From contig NZ_JAHWZX010000003.1 of NCBI RefSeq assembly GCF_019351405.1, positions 248,001-312,000 on the forward strand: 64,000 nucleotides of DNA, written 5' to 3'. Made by a program: the position numbers and the translations under genes. The notes beneath the pieces are model-generated. The model made no database searches and had not been told where the DNA came from. It worked only from the letters and a program-made list of their open reading frames with translations. The stretch comes from Stakelama flava (GTDB taxonomy: Bacteria > Pseudomonadota > Alphaproteobacteria > Sphingomonadales > Sphingomonadaceae). This document shows, piece after piece, positions 1 through 11,266 of the stretch; position 1 is the first letter of the stretch, and the number at the start of each line of letters is the position of its first letter.

Positions 1-1140
1 GTGCATTGCGATCATCCGCTCTTCGTCGGTGGCGACCACGCAAAGCTGAACCCGGCTGGCGGGCGTGCTGATGATCTGCGCGCCGCGCGCATTGGCGTCG
101 GGGTCGATCTCGGCGCCCAGCCAGCCCAGCCCGGCGGCCACGCGGGCGCGAATCTCGGCGGCATTTTCGCCGATGCCGCCCGTAAATACGAACCGGTCCA
201 GCCCGCCCAGCGATGCTGCCAGCCCGCCGGTTTCGCGAACGATGCGATAGACGAACAGCGCCACTGCCTCCGCAGCGTGGGGATCGTCGCTGGCAAGCAG
301 CGTACGCATGTCGTTCGACAGGCCCGACACGCCCAGAAGGCCGGACTGCGAATATAGCAGATGTTCGATTGCCGCATCGTCCATCCCCTGCTGCATCAGA
401 TACAGGAGAACGCCAGCGTCGATGGTGCCGCAGCGCGTGCCCATGACCAGCCCGTCAAGCGCGGTGAACCCCATCGTGGTGTCCATGCTGCGCCCGTCCC
501 GCATCGCGCACAGGCTTGCGCCGTTGCCAAGATGCGCGGCGATCACCCGGCCGGCCGCCGCCTGCCGCTCATCCGATCGAAGCTGACGGACGATATATTC
601 GTACGACAGTCCGTGAAAACCGTACCGGCGGACGCCTTGCGCCTCGAACCGGCGGGGCAGGGCGAAGCGACGCGCCGTTTCGGACTGGGTCTGGTGAAAA
701 GCGGTGTCGAAACAGGCGATCTGCGGCAGGCCCGGCCGGTGTAGCGCCACGGCACGGATACCGGCCAGATTATGCGGTTGATGCAGCGGGGCGAGCGGGC
801 ACAGCGTGTCGAGATCCTTCAACACCGCCGCATCCACCGTCACGGGGGCGGTATATCGATCGCCGCCGTGCACCACGCGATGTCCGACGCCCGAAAGGTC
901 CGCCCCCAGCTCGCCCTCGAGCATTTCCAGTAACGCGCCGAGCAGGGTTTCGTGTGTCTGCGTCCCTGTTTCCCAGCGCCGTTCGAGCGTCAGCCGGTTC
1001 GATCCGTCCCACGCGAGCAGGTGGGGGGTGTCGCCGATATTCTCTATCTTGCCATGGCCGTGCAGCGTAATTTCGGCGTCAGCTGCAAACATGGCGAATT
1101 TCAGGCTGGAGGAGCCTGCGTTCAGACAAAGGATCGTCAT
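1..1140 (-). CDS. ackA: acetate kinase (3' end cut by window edge)
   Basis: Interconverts acetyl-phosphate + ADP and acetate + ATP in the cytoplasm; family members may also use propionate or butyrate. The reading frame is open for 380 codons from an ATG at 1140 to the window edge. It starts with the ASKHA phosphate-binding loop LNAGSSSLKF and later shows GHRVVHGG, FDTAFHQT, GFHGLSYEY, HLGNGASLCA and FTGGIGENA, all diagnostic for acetate kinase. The visible end, TDEERMIAMH, matches the usual C-terminal region, so only a few residues are missing (family length about 400). The start lies 1 nt after the stop of the upstream phosphotransacetylase fusion, so the two are translationally coupled and make and use the same acyl-phosphate. 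Confidence 0.95.
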   Translation of the reverse strand, partial: MTILCLNAGSSSLKFAMFAADAEITLHGHGKIENIGDTPHLLAWDGSNRLTLERRWETGTQTHETLLGALLEMLEGELGADLSGVGHRVVHGGDRYTAPVTVDAAVLKDLDTLCPLAPLHQPHNLAGIRAVALHRPGLPQIACFDTAFHQTQSETARRFALPRRFEAQGVRRYGFHGLSYEYIVRQLRSDERQAAAGRVIAAHLGNGASLCAMRDGRSMDTTMGFTALDGLVMGTRCGTIDAGVLLYLMQQGMDDAAIEHLLYSQSGLLGVSGLSNDMRTLLASDDPHAAEAVALFVYRIVRETGGLAASLGGLDRFVFTGGIGENAAEIRARVAAGLGWLGAEIDPDANARGAQIISTPASRVQLCVVATDEERMIAMH

Positions 1141-1141
1141 A

Positions 1142-2557
1142 TCAGTTGCTCGCTGGTGCGCCCGGCGTCGCCTTGGTCGCGGCGCGTGCGAGCAGAAGCG
1201 CGACGGCGCAGGAGGCAAGACGGGTTCGCACGCTGTCCGCGCGGCTGGTAAGAATGATCGGCACGCGTGCGCCCAGCACCACGCCCGCCGCGTCGGCCCC
1301 GCCAAGGAAAGTGAGCTGTTTGGCGAGCATGTTGCCCGCCTCCAGATCGGGCACCATCAGGATGTCGGCCTGCCCGCATACCGGCGAGACGATGCCCTTT
1401 TCGGCCGCCGCCTGCGCGCTGATGGCATTGTCGAACGCCAGCGGCCCGTCAACGATCGCTCCCGTAATCTGACCGCGATCGGCCATCTTGCACAGCGCCG
1501 CGGCGTCCAGCGTGGTGCGCATTTTCGGATTCACGGTCTCGACGGCGGCAAGGATGGCGACATGCGGTCGATCGATTCCGATGACATGGGCGAGGTCGAT
1601 CGCGTTGCGCAGGATGTCCGCCTTGTCGGCCAGGGTCGGTTCGATATTGATTGCGGCGTCGGTGATGATCATCGGCCGCGCATTGCCCGGCACGTCCATG
1701 ATATAGGCATGGCTGATGCGCCGTTCGGTACGAAGCCCGGCATCGGGCGAAAGCACCGCGCCCATAAGCTCGTCGGTATGAAGCGAACCTTTCATCAACA
1801 GCTTCGCCTCGCCCGTGGCGACCAGTTCCACCGCACGCGCTGCCGCGGCGTGGCTGTGCGGGGCATCGACGATGTGGAAGCCGGCGATGTCGCGTTGCGC
1901 TGCATCCGCGCTGGCGCGAATGCGCGTCTCCGGCCCGACCAGAATAGGCGTGATCAGCCCGGCCTCCGCCGCATCGACGGCAGCGATCAGTGAATCCGGG
2001 CTGCACGGATGCACGATCGCGGTTTCGATCGCGCCCTTGCCCTTCACCTGATCGAGCAGGCGGTGATAGCCGGCATGGCCGATCACGCGCACTTCCGGCA
2101 GCGGCATGCGCGGGCGCACGACCTTTTCACGCGGCGCCTTCACCTCCGCCGTGCCGGTGATGACGTCCTTCCCCTCGGCATTGGTGCACCGGCATTCGAG
2201 CACCACCAGATGATGCGCCTCCGATTTTTCGGTGACGGTGACGCTGGCGGTGATCTCGTCGCCCACGCCGACCGGCGCGACGAAGCGAAGCGACTGGCCG
2301 AGATAGATCGCGCCGGGGCCGGGAAGCTCGGTGCCCAGCACCGCCGAAATCAGCCCCGCGCCCCACATGCCATGGGCGATGATCCGGTGAAACATATCGG
2401 ACGACGCGAATTCTGGATCGACATGCGCCGGGTTCACATCGCCCGAAACGGCCGCGAACAACGCGATGTCGTTGGCGGTCAGCGTCCGGGTGATGCTTGC
2501 GCTCTCGCCAATTGCGATTTCGTCGAAGGTGCGGTTTTCGATCGTCTTTTCTGGCAT
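1142..2557 (-). CDS. MaoC-type enoyl-CoA hydratase / phosphate acetyl(butyryl)transferase fusion
   Basis: A 471-residue bifunctional protein. Residues ~1-150 form a hot-dog MaoC domain with the hydratase signature around DVNPAHVD, and residues ~160-460 form a phosphate acetyl/butyryl-transferase domain (GKGAIETAIVHP, KGSLHTDELMG, GNMLAKQL). The first half should hydrate trans-2-enoyl-CoA to (R)-3-hydroxyacyl-CoA. The second should exchange CoA for phosphate, giving the acyl-phosphate used by the adjacent kinase. It starts 1 nt from the end of the PHA synthase and stops 1 nt before ackA, so the three act as a unit. The (R)-hydroxyacyl-CoA is also the PHA synthase substrate. Acyl-chain preference cannot be read from the sequence. 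Confidence 0.92.
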   Translation of the reverse strand: MPEKTIENRTFDEIAIGESASITRTLTANDIALFAAVSGDVNPAHVDPEFASSDMFHRIIAHGMWGAGLISAVLGTELPGPGAIYLGQSLRFVAPVGVGDEITASVTVTEKSEAHHLVVLECRCTNAEGKDVITGTAEVKAPREKVVRPRMPLPEVRVIGHAGYHRLLDQVKGKGAIETAIVHPCSPDSLIAAVDAAEAGLITPILVGPETRIRASADAAQRDIAGFHIVDAPHSHAAAARAVELVATGEAKLLMKGSLHTDELMGAVLSPDAGLRTERRISHAYIMDVPGNARPMIITDAAINIEPTLADKADILRNAIDLAHVIGIDRPHVAILAAVETVNPKMRTTLDAAALCKMADRGQITGAIVDGPLAFDNAISAQAAAEKGIVSPVCGQADILMVPDLEAGNMLAKQLTFLGGADAAGVVLGARVPIILTSRADSVRTRLASCAVALLLARAATKATPGAPASN

Positions 2558-2558
2558 G

Positions 2559-4310
2559 TCAGCGTTCCATCACATAGCGGCCGGGGGCATTTTCGATCGG
2601 CGCATAGCCACGATCGGGTGCGCCCATCGGTGGCGGGTCGACCGGCTCGCCCGAATGCCCGTCGAGCCAGTCTTTCCAGGCGAGCCACCACGAACCGTCC
2701 CGCGGCTGCGCCGAATCCGCCCATTCTTCGACGTCCAGCGCCGCGCCGTCTTCGGGCCGCGTGGCGATGCGATAGCGGCGGCGCGGGTGACCGGGTTCCG
2801 AAACGATCCCGGTATTGTGGCCGCTGCTGGCAAGCGCGAAGGTGATCTGCGCACCCGTCAGCATGTGGATTTTATAGACCGATCGCCATGGCGCGATATG
2901 GTCATGTTCGGTGCCCACGACGAACATCGGCGCGCGAAGCGCGGACAGCGATATCGTGTGTGCGCCGACGCGATAATGACCGCCGGCAAGATCGTTTTCC
3001 AGGAAAAGCTGGCGAAGATATTGCGAGTGCATGGCATAGGGCATTCGCGTGCCATCGGCATTCCACGCGACGAGATCGGTGACCAGCGGCCGCTCGCCCA
3101 TCAGATAGGTGGTAAGGATGCGCGACCAGATCAGGTCGTTGGAACGCAGCATCTGAAACGCGCCGCCCATTCGCGCCGTGCCCAGATAGCCGCTGTTCCA
3201 CATGATGCCGTCGAGCAGGTTGAGCTGCGAATCATCGATGAACAGTCCGATTTCGCCCGGTTCGGTAAAGTCGGTTTGCGACGCGAGCAGGGTGAGCGAT
3301 GCGATCCTGTCATCGCCGTCGCGCGCCATTGTCGCCGCCGCAATCGACAGCAGCGTTCCGCCCAGACAATAGCCCGCGCAATGCACCTTTTGCGCCCCGG
3401 TGATCGCGGTCACCGCGTCAAGCGCGGCCATCGGCCCTTTCAGCCGGTAATCCTCCATATCGAGGTTGCGATCCGCAGCATCCGGGTTGTGCCACGAAAT
3501 CATGAACACGGTATAGCCCTGATCCACCAGCCAGCGGACCAGCGAATCCCGGGGCGAAAGGTCGAGGATGTAATATTTCATGATCCAGGCGGGCACGATC
3601 AGGATCGGTTCGGCCCGCACCTTTTCGGTGGTGGGCGAATATTGGATCAGCTCGATCAGTTCATTGCGGAACACGACCTTGCCGGGCGTGACCGCAACCT
3701 CCTTTCCGGCCTGATAGGCCTCGACGCCCGCCTCCGGCTGTCCCTGGGCAAGACGCAGGAGGTCTTCGACGAAAAGCTGCGTTCCCTCAATCAGACAGCG
3801 ACCGTCGGTTTCCGCGATACGTTGCTGCAATACCGGATTAGTGGCGATGAAATTGGACGGGGCAAGCATGTCGAGAAGCTGGCGCGCGACGAAGGATACC
3901 ACCGCTTCATGATGCCTGCTGACCCCGCCGATGCCCGTCGTCGCCGCGTGCCACCATTGCTGGGTGAGCAGAAACCCCTGGGAGATCAGATCGAAGGGCG
4001 GTTCCTTCCACGCGGGATCGCCGAAGCGATGGTCCTGCGGCAGCGGTTGTATGGCGGGTTCGCGATCGGCGTTCGCGCTCGACGCGATATAGCTTCCCAA
4101 ACGCAGCGCGTTATGCGCCGCTCGCGCGCCGAGCTGCATCTGTCTGCCAGGCGCGGTGGCAAGATGCAGCGCCCAGTCCGACATTGACTGGATCAGCGTT
4201 ACGGGGGACAGGCCACCGGTCATCTGCCCGGTTGCCGCCGACATCATCCGATTAAGCGTCTCCGCGATGCCGTCCAGCGGGTCTCCGGCGTTGCTGTGAT
4301 CGTGCGACAT
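2559..4310 (-). CDS. phaC: class I poly(3-hydroxyalkanoate) synthase
   Basis: Polymerises (R)-3-hydroxyacyl-CoA into storage polyester on granules. The 583-residue length and alpha/beta-hydrolase core fit class I PhaC. The nucleophile is Cys315 in the lipase-like box GYCLGG; the partner acid is probably Asp470 (GTEHDHIAPW) and the general base His498 (SSGHNTGIV). The N-terminal ~200 residues are the variable region. An AGGA ribosome site sits about 7 nt before the ATG. It lies 98 bp downstream of atpG in the same direction and is nearly fused to the hydratase/phosphotransacetylase gene. No phasin or phaA/phaB is present in the window. Confidence 0.93.
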   Translation of the reverse strand: MSHDHSNAGDPLDGIAETLNRMMSAATGQMTGGLSPVTLIQSMSDWALHLATAPGRQMQLGARAAHNALRLGSYIASSANADREPAIQPLPQDHRFGDPAWKEPPFDLISQGFLLTQQWWHAATTGIGGVSRHHEAVVSFVARQLLDMLAPSNFIATNPVLQQRIAETDGRCLIEGTQLFVEDLLRLAQGQPEAGVEAYQAGKEVAVTPGKVVFRNELIELIQYSPTTEKVRAEPILIVPAWIMKYYILDLSPRDSLVRWLVDQGYTVFMISWHNPDAADRNLDMEDYRLKGPMAALDAVTAITGAQKVHCAGYCLGGTLLSIAAATMARDGDDRIASLTLLASQTDFTEPGEIGLFIDDSQLNLLDGIMWNSGYLGTARMGGAFQMLRSNDLIWSRILTTYLMGERPLVTDLVAWNADGTRMPYAMHSQYLRQLFLENDLAGGHYRVGAHTISLSALRAPMFVVGTEHDHIAPWRSVYKIHMLTGAQITFALASSGHNTGIVSEPGHPRRRYRIATRPEDGAALDVEEWADSAQPRDGSWWLAWKDWLDGHSGEPVDPPPMGAPDRGYAPIENAPGRYVMER

Positions 4311-4335
4311 GGCTTGTCCTCATGCTTGCAATAGG

Positions 4336-4355
4336 CTGCGGTTGTGCGACCGCAG
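4336..4355 (-). other. hairpin in the atpG-phaC spacer
   Basis: A perfect 7-bp inverted repeat (CTGCGGT / ACCGCAG) with a 6-nt loop lies in the 98-bp gap between the ATPase genes and phaC. There is no T-run after it on the minus strand, so it is not a clean intrinsic terminator. It could protect or process mRNA, or partly uncouple the two halves of the operon. Function is inferred only. Confidence 0.3.
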
Positions 4356-4408
4356 GCGGGTTGAAATATGGTTTCCCCTCCCGAAAAGCGCCGTGAACCG
4401 GTTCTTGT

Positions 4409-5269
4409 TCATGCTTGCCGGTTCCGCATGCGCGAGCGCGATCCCGCCGCCAGTTCGACGACTTCGGCGGTAATTTCCTCCTGACGGGTCAGGCGCTCTT
4501 CGGCACGAAGCGCGTCGAGCTTTCCGTCGATATGCGTTTTCGCAGCCGCCATCGTCTTCATCCGCGCTTCGTTCTCCGCTGCGAAAGCGTCGAGCGCCGC
4601 TTCGCAGAGCATGGCGAAGACATATTCCTCCACCAGCCGAGCGATCAGGTCACGGGCCGGAAGGTTGGTCAGCGGCGGCAGCGGCCGGGGCTCGTCAGCC
4701 ACCGTTTCGATGGCGAAGGGAAGCAGCGGCCGACGGACGATCTGCGCGCCATGCCCGCTCTGCCATACGGGATACACCATGACGATCGGTACGGGGCCTG
4801 CGTCCAGAAGATAGGCGTAAACCGCGTCGAGGATTTCCATCGCCAGCCGCGGAACGGCGTTCGCCTTGCCCGGAAGCTGGGTCTGCCATGCGACCGCATG
4901 GCCGCGTTCGGCCGTCAGTGCCGCTGCGCGGGTGCCGACAAGGAAGACATGGCTGTGCGCGAAATCGTCCTGCGCCGCCTGTACGGCCTGTTCTGGAAAC
5001 GCGCCGGCAAATCCCTGCTCCGCGCCGAACAGAACCAGCCCCGGCGGTGCATTGCTTGTCGAAACGGGCATGGGTTCGCTTTCGCTATCCAGTGTTCGTG
5101 CCTGAGCGATGCCCCGCGTTGCGGTGTGCGCATAGGCGCGGACGGCGGGGAGCAGGGTGCGGCTCTGTTGCGCACGTGCTCCGGCGATGCCGCGCATCGC
5201 GTTCACGACCGCGCCCAGTTGATGCACCGTTTCGATCCGGTGACCGACATCGGCAAGCCTGTTGCTCAT
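4409..5269 (-). CDS. atpG: N-ATPase subunit gamma
   Basis: Central stalk of the alternative F-type ATPase; it rotates inside the alpha3beta3 head and passes torque to the c ring. The 286-residue protein begins with the helical pattern of gamma (a [26 protein letters not shown] N-terminus) and ends with a long C-terminal helix rich in E, R and T ([17 protein letters not shown]). The middle is divergent from housekeeping gamma subunits, as is typical of N-ATPases. It overlaps the end of atpA by 4 nt and is the last ATPase gene of the operon. Confidence 0.9.
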   Translation of the reverse strand: MSNRLADVGHRIETVHQLGAVVNAMRGIAGARAQQSRTLLPAVRAYAHTATRGIAQARTLDSESEPMPVSTSNAPPGLVLFGAEQGFAGAFPEQAVQAAQDDFAHSHVFLVGTRAAALTAERGHAVAWQTQLPGKANAVPRLAMEILDAVYAYLLDAGPVPIVMVYPVWQSGHGAQIVRRPLLPFAIETVADEPRPLPPLTNLPARDLIARLVEEYVFAMLCEAALDAFAAENEARMKTMAAAKTHIDGKLDALRAEERLTRQEEITAEVVELAAGSRSRMRNRQA

Positions 5270-6780
5270 GCCCCGCCGCTCCGGCTGCGGATGAGGCGGC
5301 TGGTCGCGTCGATCAGCGCCGCCTTCTGGTCCTGATCCATCGTTCCGCTTTTTTCCACTGCGGCGACCAGATCGGGAAGCTGCGTGTTCAGCCAGTCGGG
5401 GAGCGCCGCGCGGATGGTGCCGACCGCATCAACGGCAACCGGATCGAACAGCCCTTCGTTCAGCGCAAGCGCAAGCGCCACCTGATCCACCACGCGAAGC
5501 GGCCGGTATTGCGGCTGGCCAAGCAACGCGCGAAGGCGATGGCCGCGCTCTATCTGCGCTTTTACGCGCGCTTCCGGCTGTTCGCCAAAGCGGGTGAACA
5601 TCTCCAGTTCCAGGAACTGGGCATATTCCAGCCGCATCGAACCGGTCGCGTCGCGCAGCGCGCGGGCCTGAGTCTTTCCGCCGACGCGGCTGACGCTCGT
5701 ACCGGCATCGACCGCCGGCTTTTGCCCCTGCGCGAACAGCTTGGCATCGAGTACGATCTGCCCATCGGTGATCGAGATCAGGTTGGTCGGGATATACGCG
5801 CTGAGATTGCCGGCATCGGTTTCCGCGATCGGCAGCGCGGTCAGCGATCCGCCGCCTTTTTCCGGCGATAATTTTGCGGCGCGCTCTAGCAGGCGCGAAT
5901 GGAGGTAGAAGACATCGCCCGGATAGGCTTCGCGCCCCGGCGGCTGCCCGGTCAGCAGCGCGATTTCGCGATGGGTTGCGGCATGCTTGGTCAGATCGTC
6001 GACCACCACCAGCACATGCATGCCGCGATCGCGGAAATATTCGGCGATGGTGAACCCGGCAAAGGGCGCGATCCATTGCAGGCCGGGTGCCGATGCCGGC
6101 GCTGCGACCACGAAGATGCATCGTTCCGGGGCGCCATGGCGGCGCACCTGATCGATGACACGCGCGACGCTCGACGATTTCTGGCCGATCGCGACATAGA
6201 CGCAGAGGATGTCGCTCGACCGCTGATTGATGATCGCGTCGACGGCGAGCGAGGTCTTGCCGGTCGCCCGGTCGCCCAGGATCAGTTCACGCTGGCCGCG
6301 CCCCAGCGCGAACATTGCATCAACCACCAGCGTCCCGGTCTGCACCGGCTGGGTAACCAGATCGCGATCGATGATCGCGGGCGCTGGCCGTTCGATCGGT
6401 TCGCGACCCTCCGCCGCCACCGCGCCATTGCCATCGAGCGGGCGGCCGAGCGGATCGACTACCCGGCCCAGCAGGCCGGGCCCGACGGGAACGCGCACGA
6501 CCTGATCGGTTCGGGTCACCAGATCGCCCGCCTTCACCTGCGCCGCATCGTCCAGTAGCACGCAGCCGATATGACGATCGTCGAGCGTCTGGACGAATCC
6601 CGCTTCGCCGCCCGCGAAATGGAGCAACTCGTCGAGCCGGGCATCGGGCAGACCGGTGATCATCGCAACGCCGTCGCCGATCGATTCGACACGCCCCACC
6701 TGTTGCACGTCGGGGCCGACCGGGGTCCGCGCGACCCGCGCTTGCGACCGGGCGAGCCATTCGTCAGCGCCGCTCGCCAT
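5266..6780 (-). CDS. atpA: N-ATPase subunit alpha
   Basis: Non-catalytic nucleotide-binding subunit of the F1 head, 504 residues. The Walker A loop reads [11 protein letters not shown], close to the family GDRQTGKT with Gln replaced by Ala. Other alpha landmarks are [12 protein letters not shown], the VYVAIGQK segment and the [11 protein letters not shown] motif (family consensus [10 protein letters not shown]). It overlaps atpF at the 5' side (atpF stops at 6764) and atpG at the 3' side by 4 nt. Sequence differences from housekeeping alpha subunits fit the separate N-ATPase branch. Confidence 0.95.
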   Translation of the reverse strand: MASGADEWLARSQARVARTPVGPDVQQVGRVESIGDGVAMITGLPDARLDELLHFAGGEAGFVQTLDDRHIGCVLLDDAAQVKAGDLVTRTDQVVRVPVGPGLLGRVVDPLGRPLDGNGAVAAEGREPIERPAPAIIDRDLVTQPVQTGTLVVDAMFALGRGQRELILGDRATGKTSLAVDAIINQRSSDILCVYVAIGQKSSSVARVIDQVRRHGAPERCIFVVAAPASAPGLQWIAPFAGFTIAEYFRDRGMHVLVVVDDLTKHAATHREIALLTGQPPGREAYPGDVFYLHSRLLERAAKLSPEKGGGSLTALPIAETDAGNLSAYIPTNLISITDGQIVLDAKLFAQGQKPAVDAGTSVSRVGGKTQARALRDATGSMRLEYAQFLELEMFTRFGEQPEARVKAQIERGHRLRALLGQPQYRPLRVVDQVALALALNEGLFDPVAVDAVGTIRAALPDWLNTQLPDLVAAVEKSGTMDQDQKAALIDATSRLIRSRSGGA

Positions 6781-7513
6781 GATCGTCCTCCTGTATGTTC
6801 GCGATCATCGCGTCGAGATCGGCGCGCCAGCTGTTGCGTACCAGGCTGTGCGGGCCGTGCAGTTCGACGCCCGCGATCAGCGCCGGATCGACGGCGAAGG
6901 TGATTTGTGGATGCCCCGGCGCCACTGCGGCGATCGCGGCGCTGCACCGCTCGCGTTCCGGCGCGCGAAGCGGCGCGGGGGTGGTGATCGTCAACGGATC
7001 ATCGCCGAGCAGCCGGGCGCGATCGGCGTCGTCCAGTTTTTCCAGCCGTGCGGTCAGCGCGGCAAGCATGGTTTCGAACGTCGCGCCGGTATCGATACGG
7101 GCAAGCAGCTTTTCGGTCATCTGCCCGGCAAGCTCGCCTGCTTTTGCTTCCAGCTGCTTCGCCATATGCGATCGTTCGGCGTCGGCCGCCGCCTGCGCCT
7201 GCTCGATCCGTGCCGATGCTTCGGCTCGCGCCTGTTCCAGCAACCGGCCCCTTTCGACATCCGCCGCGGCGCGCGCTTCGGCGTGCAGCCGTTCGGCGTC
7301 GGCGCTCAGCGCTTCGTTCTGCTGCTTAAGTGCCGAGTTCTGCCGCTCCGCGTCGCTTTTGGCGGACGCGGCATCGGCGAGCAGGCGGTCAGCCATTTCC
7401 TGACGCCGTTCGATCACGTCGAGAACGGGCCGATACAGGAAGCGGGTGAGCAGCCAGATAAGGACAAGGACATTGATCGCCTGAAGCGCCAGCGTCCACC
7501 AGTTGATCTGCAT
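6764..7513 (-). CDS. atpF: N-ATPase b/delta-type peripheral stalk subunit
   Basis: 249 residues from the ATG at 7513, which lies just after the c-subunit stop and gives a proper membrane start ([20 protein letters not shown], one transmembrane helix). An upstream start would add a cysteine-rich tail translated from the atpE end and was rejected. Residues ~30-150 form a long Ala/Glu/Arg coiled coil, the b-type stator. The C-terminal ~100 residues are the extended head-binding part seen in N-ATPase b subunits, which replaces the separate delta gene; no delta gene is found in the operon. It links the membrane sector to the alpha subunits so the head does not spin. Confidence 0.88.
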   Translation of the reverse strand: MQINWWTLALQAINVLVLIWLLTRFLYRPVLDVIERRQEMADRLLADAASAKSDAERQNSALKQQNEALSADAERLHAEARAAADVERGRLLEQARAEASARIEQAQAAADAERSHMAKQLEAKAGELAGQMTEKLLARIDTGATFETMLAALTARLEKLDDADRARLLGDDPLTITTPAPLRAPERERCSAAIAAVAPGHPQITFAVDPALIAGVELHGPHSLVRNSWRADLDAMIANIQEDDHGERR

Positions 7514-7520
7514 TGCGGCT

Positions 7521-7763
7521 TCACGCGAAAGGGTTGGCGAACAGCAACAGCAATGCGATGACAAGGCAGTAGATCGCCATCGTCTCGATCATCGCAAGCC
7601 CGACGAACAGTGCGCGCGACACCGTGTTCGCGGCCTCTGGCTGGCGTGCGATCGCGTCCATCGCCGCGGCGACCGAACGGCCCTGGCCTAGCGCCGGGCC
7701 GACCGAACCGATGGCGATGGCGATGGCTGCGCCAAGGATGCTGGCGATGTGAATCCAGTTCAT
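7521..7763 (-). CDS. atpE: N-ATPase c-ring subunit, Na+-type ligand set
   Basis: 80-residue hairpin of two transmembrane helices that forms the rotor ring. The loop carries the usual RQPE (residues 40-43). Ion-site residues are Gln27 in helix 1 (GPALGQG) and Met58, Glu60, Thr61 and Tyr65 in helix 2. These line up with the Na+ ligands described for Ilyobacter tartaricus c subunit (Q32, V63, E65, S66, Y70), with Thr in place of Ser. A proton-only ring normally lacks the Gln and the hydroxyl residue. Inference: the pump moves Na+, though some N-ATPases with this signature may still use protons. The start at 7763 gives the standard length; the upstream extension belongs to atpB's shadow frame. 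Confidence 0.93.
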   Translation of the reverse strand: MNWIHIASILGAAIAIAIGSVGPALGQGRSVAAAMDAIARQPEAANTVSRALFVGLAMIETMAIYCLVIALLLLFANPFA

Positions 7764-8455
7764 GCGGGGGTTCCTTGCTGATTGTCGGATGCTTCGCTGA
7801 TGGCGCTGCCGATGAAGACCATCGCGAGCGCGCCGAAAATATAGGCCTGGACCGCGCCGGTGAGCATCTCCAGCGCCATCAGCGGAATGGGGACGAACAG
7901 GCCGGCAAGGCTGAGCACCACGCCGATCATGAACGCGCCGCTCATCACATTTCCGAACAGCCGCACCGTCAGCGAAAAGCTGCGCGTGAACAGTTCGACC
8001 AGATTGATCGGAAGCATGAAGGCGGAAGGCATCGCAAAGGTCGCCAGATAGCGGCGAAGCCCCAGCGCGCGGACGCCGAACCACAATGTCGCGGCGAATA
8101 CGATCAGCGCAAGCGCCGCATCGGTTTCCAGCGTGGCGGTCGGTGGCTCGACACCGGGGAGGAGTGACGACCAGTTCGCGACCAGCAGGAAAATAAAAAG
8201 AGTGCCGATCAGCGGCAGATAGGGTTTGGGGGCGCCGCCGATCGTCTCCCGAATCTGGACCGTCACCGTCTCCACGATCATTTCCAGCGCCGCCTGAACG
8301 CGCGAGGGATGTTCTACCCGCAACCGGCGAGTGGCCCACCAGCTACCGGTCACGAGCGCCGCCATGATCGCCCAGGTGGTGATGACCGGCTGCGCGACCG
8401 GCACGGAACCGATCGTGAAAACGATATGGCTTTCAAGCGGAGAATTGATCGTCAC
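7760..8455 (-). CDS. atpB: N-ATPase subunit a
   Basis: 231-residue membrane subunit that forms the ion half-channels beside the c ring. Five to six hydrophobic helices are visible. The penultimate helix contains the essential arginine in the segment LTVRLFGNVMSG, and the last helix holds an AYIFGALAM segment. The start is a GTG at 8455 that overlaps the stop of atpR (GTGA), which is the normal coupled arrangement; a neighbouring GTG at 8458 is possible. The stop overlaps the atpE start by 4 nt. Confidence 0.9.
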   Translation of the reverse strand: MTINSPLESHIVFTIGSVPVAQPVITTWAIMAALVTGSWWATRRLRVEHPSRVQAALEMIVETVTVQIRETIGGAPKPYLPLIGTLFIFLLVANWSSLLPGVEPPTATLETDAALALIVFAATLWFGVRALGLRRYLATFAMPSAFMLPINLVELFTRSFSLTVRLFGNVMSGAFMIGVVLSLAGLFVPIPLMALEMLTGAVQAYIFGALAMVFIGSAISEASDNQQGTPA

Positions 8456-8718
8456 CACGCCGCTCCCCGCCGTTTCAGCACGACGAAGCGGGCAAGAGTG
8501 AAACCGATCGTCGCGGCTGCAAGCGCGGTCCAGCCCTGAAGCGCGGCGCAAACCATCACCGCCAGCGTACTGGTCAGTCGGCCCAGCCGCATGCCGATGA
8601 TCGCGGCCGATGATCCGCCGTGCACCAGCAGATCGGCATCGCGTGCGATGGCGAGGAAGTGGAGGTAGCCGGCCACGCCGCCGAGCATCAGAAAAAGCAA
8701 AGGAACAAGCAGTATCAT
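8452..8718 (-). CDS. atpR: N-ATPase accessory membrane subunit AtpR
   Basis: 88-residue protein with about three transmembrane helices, found only in N-ATPase operons. In the family AtpR is thought to help assemble the c ring or shield its ion site from the membrane, through a conserved Arg in a helix; an Arg is present in the IIGMRLGRL stretch. The start is the ATG at 8718, which overlaps the atpQ stop (ATGA). A second in-frame ATG at 8739 is less likely. Identification comes from position (between atpQ and atpB), size and hydrophobic pattern. Confidence 0.82.
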   Translation of the reverse strand: MILLVPLLFLMLGGVAGYLHFLAIARDADLLVHGGSSAAIIGMRLGRLTSTLAVMVCAALQGWTALAAATIGFTLARFVVLKRRGAAW

Positions 8719-8992
8719 TGCCGATGCATCCACTTCCATGCCGACCGGCAGCCGAGCGCAAGTCCCGCAAGCATCAGCGGCGCCGTCCAGAAAATCCCGC
8801 TTTCCAGACGATGGTCGAGCCACCGGCCGATCGCCAGCCCGGCCAGTGCGGGGATTACGATCTGCCAGCCCAGAATGCCGATCTGGCCAAGATTCCGCGC
8901 GACCGAGGGAAGCCGCTGTGCCCGCCGCGCCCGATCGGCGCGCAAGCGCACGGCCGTCGCCAGCTTCTCCTGCGAAGGCGGCGTATCGCGGT

Positions 8993-8996
<4 letters not shown>
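8715..8996 (-). CDS. atpQ: N-ATPase accessory membrane subunit AtpQ (AtpI-like)
   Basis: 93 residues: a basic cytoplasmic N-terminus (~1-35) followed by two hydrophobic helices (ILGWQIVIPALAGLAIG and FWTAPLMLAGLALG). This is the AtpI/Gene1-like layout, and the position right after atpC defines it as AtpQ of the N-ATPase set. It probably helps assemble the c ring or its metal/ion site; the exact role is not settled in the family. It overlaps both neighbours by 4 nt. Confidence 0.82.

Positions 8997-11266
<2,270 letters not shown>

Noticed and set aside
806..1993. Long plus-strand open frame (395 codons)
   Set aside because: Fully antisense to ackA and the phosphotransacetylase fusion, Arg-rich and without family pattern; a high-GC shadow frame.
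2466..4187. Plus-strand open frame of 573 codons opposite phaC
   Set aside because: Antisense to a clear PHA synthase with all catalytic residues; composition is that of a mirror frame.
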